NCBI GenBank assembly: GCA_964557855.1
Contig: CAZLBP010000020.1
Span: 1-64,000 of the forward strand
DNA length: 64,000 bases
Direction: 5' to 3'
Source: JAJRZL01 sp964557855
Lineage (GTDB): Bacteria; Zixibacteria; MSB-5A5; GN15; FEB-12
Shown: positions 35,842-44,958 of the stretch, one piece after another
How the letters are laid out: each line of letters opens with the position of its first letter
Position numbering within the stretch: position 1 is the first letter of the stretch
Translations under genes and position numbers: made by a program
Notes under the pieces: generated by a model
Told to the model about the DNA's origin: nothing
The model's database searches: none
The model's input: the letters and a program-made list of their open reading frames with translations, nothing else

Positions 35842-36924
35842 ATGTCACTCTTTGTAAGGAGAGCATCGAAGAAACTCGGTCTGAAGCCGGGTAGTGTTGT
35901 CTTCGTCGGCAAGAAACGGGTCGAGACGACCGCCATCGACGTTATGGACTTCACCGCTACCGAACTGACCGAGTACCGGGCGGCGAACGTCGAAGACTGT
36001 TTTGCGCTCAAAGATTCGCCGACCATGAGCTGGATAAACATCACGGGGATTCACGATGTTGAGGTCGTTGAGAAGATCGGAAAACATTTCGACCTGCATC
36101 CCCTGATCCTGGAAGACATAGTCAATACCGGCCATCGGCCCAAAATAGAAGATACCGGCGATGCGATGTTTATCGTGTTTCGCATGCTGTATATGGATGA
36201 TAAAACAAATGAGCTTATGTCCGAGCAAGTCAGTGTTTTGTTCGGTAAGCACTGGGTAATTACGTTCCAGGAGGCTCCGCAGGACGTGTTCAACCTGGTT
36301 CGAGAACGTATCAGAAAGACGGTGCCGCGCCTGCGGGCTATCCACGCCGACTACCTGGGTTACGCGTTGATCGATGCGGCGGTCGACAACTACTTCGTGG
36401 TGCTCGAAAATATCAGTGAGCGCATCGAGACGCTGGAGGACGAACTGGAAGACAACGGCGGAAGCGAAAGTCTGGAAACGATCCGAGCCCTGAAACATGA
36501 GCTGATATTCCTGCGCAAAGCCATCTGGCCCTTGCGGGAGGTCATTGCGGGACTGGAGCGGTCCGAATCCCGGCTGATCAACAAGATGACGCGCCCGTAC
36601 ATCCGCGATTTGTACGAACACGTGGTTCAGGTCATCGATACGGTGGAGACCTTTCGGGACATGGTATCCGGGTTGCTGGATTTGTATCATACGAACGTCG
36701 CCAACCGCATGAACGAGATCATGAAGGTGCTGACGATTTTCGCCGCCCTGTTCATTCCGCTCGGGTTCCTGGCCGGTGTTTTCGGTATGAATTTTGACAC
36801 CAATGTCAGCGATTACAACATGCCGGAGCTCAGTTTCAGATTCGGCTACATAATGTTCTGGGCATTGGCTGTTGCCTTGGCAGGCGGCTTGCTTTTCTAC
36901 TTCAAGAAGAAGAAGTGGCTGTAA
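35842..36924 (+). CDS. corA: CorA-type magnesium/cobalt channel
   Basis: 360-residue pentameric divalent-cation channel of the inner membrane. The start at 35842 (MSLFVRRASKK) follows GAGAGGAAC; a longer frame to 35749 lies in repeat DNA. The N-terminal cytosolic alpha/beta domain (to about 240) is followed by the long stalk helix (about 245-300), TM1 (ILTIFAALFIPLGFLAGVFG-like), the signature GMN (FGMNFDTN), TM2 (MFWALAVALAGGLLFYF) and a basic KKKKW end. All hallmarks are present. Confidence 0.94.
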   Translation: MSLFVRRASKKLGLKPGSVVFVGKKRVETTAIDVMDFTATELTEYRAANVEDCFALKDSPTMSWINITGIHDVEVVEKIGKHFDLHPLILEDIVNTGHRPKIEDTGDAMFIVFRMLYMDDKTNELMSEQVSVLFGKHWVITFQEAPQDVFNLVRERIRKTVPRLRAIHADYLGYALIDAAVDNYFVVLENISERIETLEDELEDNGGSESLETIRALKHELIFLRKAIWPLREVIAGLERSESRLINKMTRPYIRDLYEHVVQVIDTVETFRDMVSGLLDLYHTNVANRMNEIMKVLTIFAALFIPLGFLAGVFGMNFDTNVSDYNMPELSFRFGYIMFWALAVALAGGLLFYFKKKKWL

Positions 36925-36931
36925 GGCAAGA

Positions 36932-38026
36932 TTAGTACCAGTGCCGGGGTACGTCTACAAAAAAGACCAACGTCGGCTCTATCGGATAACGGTCAAAGAC
37001 CGTTACCAGCCGCTTTCCCTGACGAAACCAGCCCAGCCCTTCGAAGTTGATGTTCCTCTCGGGTTCTTCCTCAAGCATCTTTCGCAACGAAAGAATGTGG
37101 TCCTGCTGGGCCTCCGTACAACGCTGCAGGTCGTTGTCCGAGAGGGCCTGCAGCGAGGCCACGGCTGTCTGCTGGACGTTGATCGACTCTCCGAACGGCC
37201 GACCGTCCATTGTGAAGCGCAACGCCTCGGTCGGGCCGTAAGTCGGTGATGAATTAACCGGTGAGTTGGCGGGCGCAATAAGTACAATGAACCCTTCGAT
37301 GAGACTGTCGGCCTCATGCCACGCGTGCCACACGAGGTCACTGGCCCGATACCGCATGGCATCCGGCGGCTTTCCCTCCGGTTCCGGGACTTGAAGCGTG
37401 ATAACGGTATCCGGGTCATGCACCCAGTCGACCGACGAATCGGCCGGTATCGTATGCACCAGGATGATCGGTTTCAGGGGAGTGCGACCGACCAGAGGCG
37501 CCAGTTGCGGCGGGGTCAAATAGAGATCAGGATAGCCTCCTTCCCACAGGATGGCCGTTCGCGATGCGCCGTTTGCTGCCGGCACGACGGCCAGCCCTTC
37601 CAGACCCTTGTTGCCGAATTCGTTTAAGGTCGGCGGATACCTGGCGATCAGGCCGTAAGAAGCGGCAGAGGATGTCGGCGGTCCGGCCAGCGATGTCAGA
37701 TCTTCGGAAAGCACGACGACCCGTCCGTCCGCAAGTATATCAATCGACTCGAGGTCAACGACCGTTTCGGCGCCGTCGAGGATGACTTCGACCATTTCTT
37801 GCGGATCCGGCGCCAGCACGTTGGCGGCAGTGTCCGTCACGAATAATTTGAAATACCGGCCGGGATTGTCGTCGCCGACCAACAGCAGCGTATCGCCCAT
37901 CGCACTGATCCCCGAGGCCTCCTGGAGCGGCAGCGTGTATGTGCTTTCCGTGTTGCCGGGCTGGAAACAGGACAAGGTCGTAGCCAGCCCGAAACACAAA
38001 CAGACAATGAGAGTGCGGGAGTTCAT
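36932..38026 (-). CDS. Exported beta-propeller-like protein, possible lipoprotein
   Basis: 364 residues with an N-terminal hydrophobic segment (LIVCLCFGLATTLSC); Cys at residue 20 suggests a lipoprotein though the lipobox is imperfect. The body reads as a propeller: LQEASGISAMGDTLLLVGDD, DLESIDILADGRVVVLSED and NFEGLGWFRQGKRLVTVFD. This resembles the SdiA-regulated/phytase-like esterase group, where such blades carry LEGLA and VGDD. No catalytic claim is made. The gene converges on corA with a 7-bp gap. Confidence 0.75.
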   Translation of the reverse strand: MNSRTLIVCLCFGLATTLSCFQPGNTESTYTLPLQEASGISAMGDTLLLVGDDNPGRYFKLFVTDTAANVLAPDPQEMVEVILDGAETVVDLESIDILADGRVVVLSEDLTSLAGPPTSSAASYGLIARYPPTLNEFGNKGLEGLAVVPAANGASRTAILWEGGYPDLYLTPPQLAPLVGRTPLKPIILVHTIPADSSVDWVHDPDTVITLQVPEPEGKPPDAMRYRASDLVWHAWHEADSLIEGFIVLIAPANSPVNSSPTYGPTEALRFTMDGRPFGESINVQQTAVASLQALSDNDLQRCTEAQQDHILSLRKMLEEEPERNINFEGLGWFRQGKRLVTVFDRYPIEPTLVFFVDVPRHWY

Positions 38027-38260
38027 TATCTCTTTAGGTCCTCACTTTTCATGCTATAACAGTCTGGAACTAAATGTTGTGTATCCAAGCGCCAATGACA
38101 AGAGAATCCTTCATATTTCAGACACGACCAGTGTCAGTACCAGCGCCAGGGGATTATAGGGCTTTTGAGCAAGACCTCAAGAGGATGACGAACGGGAACA
38201 TATTCTTCCAACTACTTGTCGTTACAATCAAAGTCGGAACAAATGAAATTGGAGAGATAA

Positions 38261-38959
38261 ATGATTGAAGTTCGGAAATCCGAAGATCGCGGGCATGCCG
38301 ACCACGGCTGGCTCAATACCTATCATACCTTTTCGTTCAACACGTACTATGATCGGAAGCACATGGGTTTTCGTTCGTTGCGTGTGATAAACGAGGATCG
38401 CGTACAGCCGGGCAAAGGGTTTGGGACGCACCCGCATCAGGACATGGAAATCATCTCATATGTTCTTGAAGGTGCTTTGGAGCATGAAGACAGCATGGGC
38501 AACGGGTCCGTCATCCGTCCCGGCGACGTGCAGCGGATGAGCGCCGGTACCGGAGTGCTTCACAGTGAACAGAACGCCTCACAGACGGAACCCGTCCACT
38601 TTCTGCAGATCTGGATTATTCCCGATCGAAAGAGCGTTCAGCCGAGCTACGAACAAAAGATGTTCTCGCGAGAGAACAAGCTAAACCGTTTGCGGTTGAT
38701 CGCGTCAGTCGACGGTCGCGAGGATTCGGTGACGATTCATCAGGACGCTTCAGTGTACGCCGCCGTCCTGGAGGCGGACCGGTCGGTGACTTTTCCCATT
38801 GCCGACCAGCGTCACCTGTGGATTCAGGTTCTCCGTGGTCAGGTAAGTGTAAACGGACAGCCTCTTTCAGCGGGGGATGGTGCCGCCGCAAATGATGAGG
38901 CGGAAGTCAGCATAAAGGGCGTTGGCGAAGCTGAAATTCTGGTGTTTGATTTGTCCTAG
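38261..38959 (+). CDS. Pirin family protein (YhhW/quercetinase-like)
   Basis: 232-residue bicupin, cytosolic. The N-terminal signature DRGHADHGWLNTYHTFSFNTYY is typical of pirins. Metal ligands are H57 and H59 (GTHPHQDME) and the HSEQN set near 101-103. Members bind iron; some oxidise quercetin and others are transcription cofactors or redox sensors. TTGGAGAGATAA precedes the ATG. Its TAG stop shares CTAG with the stop of the convergent phosphatase gene, so the two transcripts must overlap. Confidence 0.92.
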   Translation: MIEVRKSEDRGHADHGWLNTYHTFSFNTYYDRKHMGFRSLRVINEDRVQPGKGFGTHPHQDMEIISYVLEGALEHEDSMGNGSVIRPGDVQRMSAGTGVLHSEQNASQTEPVHFLQIWIIPDRKSVQPSYEQKMFSRENKLNRLRLIASVDGREDSVTIHQDASVYAAVLEADRSVTFPIADQRHLWIQVLRGQVSVNGQPLSAGDGAAANDEAEVSIKGVGEAEILVFDLS

Positions 38960-39609
38960 TGACGTTCGTCAGGGTTCACCTGCGAAAACAGATAGAACAT
39001 CTCGGTACAGATCTGGCGACAGCGTTCATCATACGCTGCTTCTTCTCTGTCCGTCCCGTCGAACTCCTGAGGATCCTCGTACGTGATGGAGATGCGTTCT
39101 TCCGCGCCGAACACCATCGGGCAGGCCGCATCGGCCCGGGAGCAGGTCATCACCGCACAATAGCCCGTGTTCGGGTTGGGTTCTTGACTGTAGACTTTGG
39201 AGAAGGCTTCCATAACAGGCCCCTGAACATGCCACCGGACGTGGTAAACCGAATTAATATCCCCCGACGTTTTCTCAACGATGAAACCTGCTCGTTCGAG
39301 AGCAGCAACAGCCCGGGGATTGAAGGCGGTCGCCTCAGTGCCGCCCGAAAACGTCCTTACACCGGGGATACCATAGTACTCCGCCGCCGTCTGAGCCCAA
39401 ATCTGGGACAGGTGACTGCGACGGGAGTTATGTGTGCAGATGAAGGTGAGTTGTGACTCCCGACCGTCGGCCGCCCGCGCCTGCACGTACGCGGCCGCTT
39501 TATGCAAGTGTTCCTTGCGCTCGCCGGGGATATTCTCGAACGCCTTCACACTCTCGTCGATATATGTTTGTAATTCCGGACTTACCACTTTCTGTCCCTC
39601 ATTTCCCAT
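38956..39609 (-). CDS. Low-molecular-weight phosphatase / arsenate reductase-like protein
   Basis: 217 residues from the start MGNEGQKVV at 39609; an upstream ATG at 39633 is equally possible as neither has a ribosome binding site. The catalytic loop CX5R is FICTHNSRRSHLSQ (C58, R64), followed by the usual segments FSGGTEATAFNPRAVAALER and GYCAVMTCSRADAACPMVFG. The C-terminal EDPQEFDGT supplies the general-acid Asp. It is longer than canonical ArsC or Wzb, which are near 130-150 residues. Substrate (phosphotyrosine or arsenate) not resolved. Confidence 0.82.
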   Translation of the reverse strand: MGNEGQKVVSPELQTYIDESVKAFENIPGERKEHLHKAAAYVQARAADGRESQLTFICTHNSRRSHLSQIWAQTAAEYYGIPGVRTFSGGTEATAFNPRAVAALERAGFIVEKTSGDINSVYHVRWHVQGPVMEAFSKVYSQEPNPNTGYCAVMTCSRADAACPMVFGAEERISITYEDPQEFDGTDREEAAYDERCRQICTEMFYLFSQVNPDERH

Positions 39610-39938
39610 GATCGTTACGATTGATGACGGCATTATCAGAAACGAAGTTCACGTGGTGGTGGTTCACGAAGTTGCTTTTCCCGTACTGATATCTACTTAG
39701 CATAATGGTACCCAGATTACACGTTATCGGTAGCCGTGTCAATGTCAATAAAACAATTTCGACCCGTTTAGTTCTCGACTGATGCGTGATGGTATGTTGG
39801 CAAACGTGACGAAATCGGCCGGCGTGATTGCTGCCCGACCGCGAAGTGAACATCCGCTATACAGACTTGTTACACACATAATGCTAACCATAGTCCATTA
39901 AAGAACGAAACAGACACCAGAAAAGAAGGATACGCCAT

Positions 39939-40673
39939 ATGCAGTCAATCAAGGATAAAGTCGTTGTTATCACCGGAGCTTCGCGAGGAATCGGGGCGGC
40001 GATCGCGCAACAGATGGCGCGGGAGAAGGCGAAGTTGCTGCTGTGCGGGAGGAGTAAGCAGGCGCTCTCGGAAGTCCAGTCTCGGCTGAACCTGCCGTCA
40101 GACCATTGCGCCATCGTGACGTCCGATCTTAGCCAACTGCAAGGAGTCAAGAAGATTGTCGATACGGCCTTTGATACCTTCGGTCGAGTGGATATCTTCA
40201 TCAACAACGCGGGCGTGGGAGTTCGGAAAGAGACGGTCCTGACCGAGGACGAGGAATACGACGCCACCTTCAATACGAACGTCAGGGCAATCTTCTGGTC
40301 GTTCAAAGAACTGATTCCACGTCTCAAAGATCAGGGCGGCGGGCATATCATCAACATTTCATCCATAGCAGGCAAGAAGGGCAGTCCGAATCTCGGTGTC
40401 TATTGTGCCTCGAAGGCGGCGGTCAACATACTCAGTCAAGGGGTGGCGCAGGAAGTTCGCAATGACAAGATTAAAATCTCCGTGGTGGCCCCGGGGTCCA
40501 CGGGAACGGGCTTCCTGACTCATATGTCCGAAGACAGACATCCCTCCTCCGGGAGCAAGAAACGCTTGACGGTTGAACAGGTGGCGGAAGCGGTTCTGCA
40601 TCAGGCGGCACAGGACGAAAACGCCTGGACTTCATATCTCGAAATACGGCCACTGGTTGTCAAACCTGAGTGA
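39939..40673 (+). CDS. Short-chain dehydrogenase/reductase (FabG-like)
   Basis: 244-residue NAD(P)H oxidoreductase. TGASRGIG at 12-19 binds cofactor, NNAG is the structural motif, and the catalytic set is S (NISSIAG), YCASK (Y-x3-K). The arm GRSK after the second strand favours NADPH. GAAGGA lies upstream of the ATG. It is isolated, so a role in fatty-acid synthesis is not supported by context; substrate unknown. Confidence 0.9.
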   Translation: MQSIKDKVVVITGASRGIGAAIAQQMAREKAKLLLCGRSKQALSEVQSRLNLPSDHCAIVTSDLSQLQGVKKIVDTAFDTFGRVDIFINNAGVGVRKETVLTEDEEYDATFNTNVRAIFWSFKELIPRLKDQGGGHIINISSIAGKKGSPNLGVYCASKAAVNILSQGVAQEVRNDKIKISVVAPGSTGTGFLTHMSEDRHPSSGSKKRLTVEQVAEAVLHQAAQDENAWTSYLEIRPLVVKPE

Positions 40674-40706
40674 CTGTTCCAAATGTGTTAAGGTCCGTTT
40701 TTGGTG

Positions 40707-40735
40707 TTGACACGTACCGATGAACTGCGTATATT
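40707..40735 (+). promoter_or_regulatory. Near-consensus sigma-70 promoter for the cohesin/dockerin gene
   Basis: TTGACA (40707-40712), 17-bp spacer, TATATT (40730-40735), about 110 bp upstream of the start at 40850. Confidence 0.7.
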
Positions 40736-40849
40736 AATGTGTTAGGTGAAAGCTCGGTACAAAACGTTACAACTTAACGGATACCTCTGACGACACCCTT
40801 GCTATAGTAACAGAATTATCAAAACGCACTGCAATAGCCGGTTGATTAA

Positions 40850-43252
40850 ATGGATGTATTCATGCGTACGTTCCTCACCGCCTTCCTCGTAATCTGTTTG
40901 GGGGTTTTTGGTTTTTCAGCGCAGGTCACGGCCCAGTCAAGCTGCGACAGCTTGCTGATTTCCGAGACCGATACGGCTTTGGTTCTGCCGTTTTCGGGCG
41001 GACCGGGCGACACCGTCTGGGCGCCGGTCTATCTCAAGACCGATTCGGCCATGCTCGGCTTTATCATGCTGATTCGCTACGATACGACCCTGCTGACGCC
41101 GCTTCCGGATCCCGCTGATCCTTTCCACATCCAGTCAGAAACTGTGGGAAGATTCTCGGAGGCAGAGAATTTCCTCGTAAGCCATACGGCCTGGAGCCTC
41201 GATTCCGCTTCTATTGTAGCCTCATTTGGCCAGCCACTGGATGGTGACAACGTGATTGATCCCGGGGCGGGCGTCATCTTCCGAATTCCCTTTGTTGTCA
41301 ATTGGTGGGGTTCCTTGGGAGACAGCTCGACATTCTGGTTTCATCAGGCGGATATCATCATTTTCGATACAACCATCACGGGTCCGGATACGCTCATCGA
41401 CTCGAATTACGTCGCCTGTCGCAAGACACACCTGGCCCTAACCTATAATGACACAGGCGATGTGGTCGATGTATGGCCGACTACTCCATCGAGCACATTT
41501 CATGTTGATACATCAGGCGGCAATCCGACGATCTACGCCTTCATGGCCCAGCCCACGTCAATCATTCAAGGGGACAGTACATGGCTATTCTGGGTTACTT
41601 CAGGCATCGACAGTGTCACTATTGACCATGGCGTCGGAGCTTTCGAGACCCCTTCCGGCTCAGTGCCGGTATCACCTGACACAACGACGAACTACACGCT
41701 GACCGCGTACGGACAGGATACGTCGATGCAGGCGAGTGTAACCGTAAACGTGACATTACCCGGTGAGAACCAATACCCGGTGCTCGACCCGATTTCCGAT
41801 AACACGTCACCATACGATCAACCCCTGAGCTTTCAAGTGACAGCTTCCGATCCGGATGGCGACATACCGAGCCTGTCAACCTCGCCGCTTCCCGGCACAG
41901 CCACGTTCACGGATTATGGCGACGGCGCCGGGTTCTTCTACTGGTCGCGCGATGAGAGCGACATCGGCGTTCATGTTGTGACTTTTTACGCCACGGACGG
42001 CATTGATTCGACTTTAGTTGACTCTATACAGGCAACGTTCACGGTCCTGGACGGCAATTTCCCGCCGGAGGCTACACTCGAATATCTGACGCCGGATTCC
42101 GTATTTGAAGGAGACACCGTGCAAGTGTTGATTCACGCCACGGACGAGGATTCCGGTCCGCCTTCCCTGGAAGCGAGACTGCGCTTTGACGATACGCTGG
42201 CAACCAATATGGTCTTCATCGATTCCGGCAACGGCGCCGGCCTTCTGACATTCACCCCCGATGGATTTCAGGGCAACGGTAATCCCACGTATTACCGGGT
42301 TTCGTATACGATTCGTGATGCCGATGACCCGACACTAACTGTAAGCACTCACGCAAACATATGGGTGTTCAACGAAAACCTGGGAGTCTCGGTCCCGGAA
42401 CTCAGCTTTTCGTTCGGCACCGGGCCCTTTACGACTGCGGAGAACGACAGCCTCGTGTTCGTAGTTACGGCCTCAACGTCCGACGGCGACCTGCCCGATA
42501 TTTCAACTGGCCCGCTTCCAAACAATGCCTGGATGAGTTACCCTTTGGGACCACAGCATCCCGAACAACGAAAGTTTCGTTTCTATCCGAACTACGAGCA
42601 GGCGGGAGAGTACGCGGTGACGTTTTACGCAACCAATGTGTCACTCGTAGATTCCGCGACCGTTTCCATAACAGTGAATGAAACGAATCAACTGCCGGTC
42701 ATATTCTTCCATCCCCTCCAGCAGGACACACTGAGCGAGGAAGATACGCTGAACTTCGCGGTATCGGCGGCCGATCCGGACTCTACCATACCGCTTCTGT
42801 CGTCCGTGCTCGATGGTCAGGACACGTTGGCGACGAATATGTCTTTTGCGGATTCCGGGAACGGGGTCGGTGTGTTAACTTTCATTCCCAACCGGGTACA
42901 GGGCAGTTCGCCGCCCTCGCCGAGGTTCTACTACCTGCGCTTCATTGCGCACGATGCCGTTTATACCGAAGAATTCAAGATCAGTGCCACCAAGACGATC
43001 CGGGTCTACGACAACGGCTTGCCCTGCTGTATCGGAGACCGGGGCGATGTTGACTACGGCGACAACGGCGCCGGCTTGCCCAACATAGCTGATCTGGCAC
43101 GATTGGTGGATTACCTGTACCGCTCCCACATTCCGTTGCCCTGCGTCGATGAAGCCAACATCGACGGCGCCGATCTGCTGGACCTGGCGGACGTAACGGT
43201 GCTGGTCGCGTACCTGTTCGAGCACGGTTCAGCCATGCCGCCCTGCCAGTAG
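40850..43252 (+). CDS. Secreted protein with cohesin-like module, Ig repeats and dockerin-like pair
   Basis: 800 residues; ATG 40850 or 40862, neither with a ribosome binding site. Signal peptide MRTFLTAFLVICLGVFGFSA. Residues about 38-190 resemble a cohesin: SGGPGDTVWAPVYLKTDSAM then LGFIMLIRYDTTLL, with a later DPGAGVIFRIPFVVN. Then come four Ig/cadherin-like repeats with internal similarity (TFTDYGDGAGFFYW, VFIDSGNGAGLLTF, SFADSGNGVGVLTF; YAVTFYATN and HVVTFYATD). The C-terminus has two divergent dockerin-like repeats (LPNIADLARLVDYLYRS, LLDLADVTVLVAYLFEHG). A cohesin plus dockerin on one chain suggests self-assembly or a scaffold; the cohesin call rests on pattern only. Confidence 0.78.
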   Translation: MDVFMRTFLTAFLVICLGVFGFSAQVTAQSSCDSLLISETDTALVLPFSGGPGDTVWAPVYLKTDSAMLGFIMLIRYDTTLLTPLPDPADPFHIQSETVGRFSEAENFLVSHTAWSLDSASIVASFGQPLDGDNVIDPGAGVIFRIPFVVNWWGSLGDSSTFWFHQADIIIFDTTITGPDTLIDSNYVACRKTHLALTYNDTGDVVDVWPTTPSSTFHVDTSGGNPTIYAFMAQPTSIIQGDSTWLFWVTSGIDSVTIDHGVGAFETPSGSVPVSPDTTTNYTLTAYGQDTSMQASVTVNVTLPGENQYPVLDPISDNTSPYDQPLSFQVTASDPDGDIPSLSTSPLPGTATFTDYGDGAGFFYWSRDESDIGVHVVTFYATDGIDSTLVDSIQATFTVLDGNFPPEATLEYLTPDSVFEGDTVQVLIHATDEDSGPPSLEARLRFDDTLATNMVFIDSGNGAGLLTFTPDGFQGNGNPTYYRVSYTIRDADDPTLTVSTHANIWVFNENLGVSVPELSFSFGTGPFTTAENDSLVFVVTASTSDGDLPDISTGPLPNNAWMSYPLGPQHPEQRKFRFYPNYEQAGEYAVTFYATNVSLVDSATVSITVNETNQLPVIFFHPLQQDTLSEEDTLNFAVSAADPDSTIPLLSSVLDGQDTLATNMSFADSGNGVGVLTFIPNRVQGSSPPSPRFYYLRFIAHDAVYTEEFKISATKTIRVYDNGLPCCIGDRGDVDYGDNGAGLPNIADLARLVDYLYRSHIPLPCVDEANIDGADLLDLADVTVLVAYLFEHGSAMPPCQ

Positions 43253-43295
43253 AAACGAATTAGAACAAGGCTCGTGCCCGGGCGCCGTTCAGGGA

Positions 43296-43324
43296 CGAGC
43301 TTTCCTGCTGAAAGCTCGGGTTTT
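43296..43324 (+). terminator. Terminator after the cohesin/dockerin gene
   Basis: CGAGCTTTC-ctgct-GAAAGCTCG then GGTTTTG. Confidence 0.75.
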
Positions 43325-43369
43325 GCATGACTCGGGCTAACACCCCGGTTCGGATTCTGTTCACAATCC

Positions 43370-43397
43370 TTGCACCCGGACCGATAATATCTATATT
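43370..43397 (+). promoter_or_regulatory. Putative promoter of the next dockerin gene
   Basis: TTGCAC (43370-43375), 16 bp, TATATT (43392-43397). Transcription would start near 43404, which supports the ATG at 43431 over the upstream one at 43398. Confidence 0.45.
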
Positions 43398-43430
43398 GTG
43401 TATAACTGCTACATGCTGTTGGTACCGACC

Positions 43431-44459
43431 ATGAAAAACTTGAGAGTCCTTTTACTCACAGTCCTGCTTATCGCCGCTTCCCTTGTTTCCCGGGTTTCGG
43501 GCCAGGGGTCTATCTACGGGACGGTGCAGAACTCGGGTGGCTCGGTGCCGGATTCGACAGACATAGTTTTCTTCAGCTTTCTACATGATACTGATAATGA
43601 AATCAGGCTCAGTACCAGTACCGGAGCAGGATATGATGCCGGCAACTGGTTTGACGACTTCCAGAATTTTCTCGATGAAGCGCCCGGTGTGCCCTACAAG
43701 TATTACTTCTTCAATAACGTCAAGGGTGAGTCATTTCTTCTCGACAAGCTCATCCCCAACAATTCGTTTCAACGGGAAGATATCGTTCTCGGGCCAGGCC
43801 CCTGGCCGCAGCCGCCGGTTTGGTTTCAGGCTGTGCCTGTCATTGAGTCGGGCGTGAGCGTCAGATGGGATGCGTCCGGCGGTGAATCGGCTCATGTGTA
43901 CCGGCGTGTGGGGACATCGGACGGGTCGTTCTTTCGGATCGACGATACGACGGGCGATTTGTCGAATCCCGGTGTGTTTGGAATCGAGTTTGTAGACACT
44001 TCAGTGGATACCGGTCTCTCTTATGAATACCTGGTAATCCTGGAAGACAGCCTGGGTGCTTTGTCGCCCCCGTCCGCTATTGTTGCTGTCGATGCGGCCT
44101 GTCTCGATCCGTCGGCAGCCGACAGCGACACTGATCAAGTGGCTGACCTGTGCGACAACTGCCCGGATACGCCTAACTCGGACCAGTTTGACTCCGATGG
44201 CGACGGGATCGGGAACGCCTGTTGCTGCTTCAGTCGAGGCAATGCCAACGGCCTGGACGGTCCGGCGGGTCCGGTGGACGTGGCCGACGTGACCTACCTC
44301 GTAGCGAAGCTCTGGCAAGGGGGACCCGATCCGCCTTGTCTCGAGGAAGGCAATGTCAACGGGCTGGACGGCCCGGGCGGGCCGATCGATGTGGCTGATC
44401 TGACGTATCTCATCGCCAAGCTCTGGCAGGGCGGTCCGGAGCCGCCGCCCTGTCCGTAA
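43431..44459 (+). CDS. Secreted protein with thrombospondin type 3 and variant dockerin-like repeats
   Basis: 342 residues from MKNLRVLLL, with signal peptide to VSG. The N-terminal part (GSIYGTVQNSGGSVPDSTDI) is an Ig/CNA-like module (to about 120), then a fibronectin-like segment (VSVRWDASGGESAHVYRR), one thrombospondin type 3 repeat (DNCPDTPNSDQFDSDGDGIG) and two repeats of the variant PVDVADVTYLVAKLWQGGPD type, in which AKLWQGGP replaces DYLFRGGP of the other proteins in the window. This may mean a different binding partner. Function unknown. Confidence 0.82.
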   Translation: MKNLRVLLLTVLLIAASLVSRVSGQGSIYGTVQNSGGSVPDSTDIVFFSFLHDTDNEIRLSTSTGAGYDAGNWFDDFQNFLDEAPGVPYKYYFFNNVKGESFLLDKLIPNNSFQREDIVLGPGPWPQPPVWFQAVPVIESGVSVRWDASGGESAHVYRRVGTSDGSFFRIDDTTGDLSNPGVFGIEFVDTSVDTGLSYEYLVILEDSLGALSPPSAIVAVDAACLDPSAADSDTDQVADLCDNCPDTPNSDQFDSDGDGIGNACCCFSRGNANGLDGPAGPVDVADVTYLVAKLWQGGPDPPCLEEGNVNGLDGPGGPIDVADLTYLIAKLWQGGPEPPPCP

Positions 44460-44478
44460 AGCGATTCGACCCTTCCGG

Positions 44479-44910
44479 ATGTACCGACCTCCCACCGAAC
44501 CAAGTCATCGGAGAATTGTTGTACATGATGTGAAACTGCACGTGCTCATATTCGATGACGACTGTCCGATCTGCCGAACCGGCGTCAAGAGACTCAGGAA
44601 ACGGGACACGGATAATAAAGTACATTTTATGCCTCTTTCGGAGGCTGGCGATTCTGAAGACGAGAAGCTTCCGCCCGAATCAGAACTTCGCAAAGAGATT
44701 CATTTCCTCGATGCCGGCGGTGAAGTGTACAAGGGAGTCGATGCTATTGCCGAGTTCTATCGAGTGACGGCGGGCGGACGGTTCGTGGCGGCGTTGTTGA
44801 GACTGCCCGTCGTTCACACGCTGGCCAGGTTTGTCTATCGAAGAGTGGCTGAGAATCGCCTGAAGCTGTCGCGGGCGATGGGGCTGAAGGGACACGTTCA
44901 TCAGCGCTGA
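44479..44910 (+). CDS. DCC family thiol-disulfide oxidoreductase-like protein (DUF393)
   Basis: 143 residues as called; the conserved domain begins near residue 19 (LHVLIFDDDCPICRTGVKRL), so an alternative start such as GTG at 44530 is possible. The D-x-x-C-P-x-C motif of the DCC family is present, followed by VHFMPLSEAGD and YKGVDAIAEFYRVT. Small redox-type cytosolic protein of unproven function. No strong ribosome binding site at either start. It lies 19 bp after the dockerin gene and may be cotranscribed. Confidence 0.83.
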   Translation: MYRPPTEPSHRRIVVHDVKLHVLIFDDDCPICRTGVKRLRKRDTDNKVHFMPLSEAGDSEDEKLPPESELRKEIHFLDAGGEVYKGVDAIAEFYRVTAGGRFVAALLRLPVVHTLARFVYRRVAENRLKLSRAMGLKGHVHQR

Positions 44911-44958
44911 ATTCACAACCTCGTCCCCGAGCTGAGCTTGGGAACGAAACCATACCAG

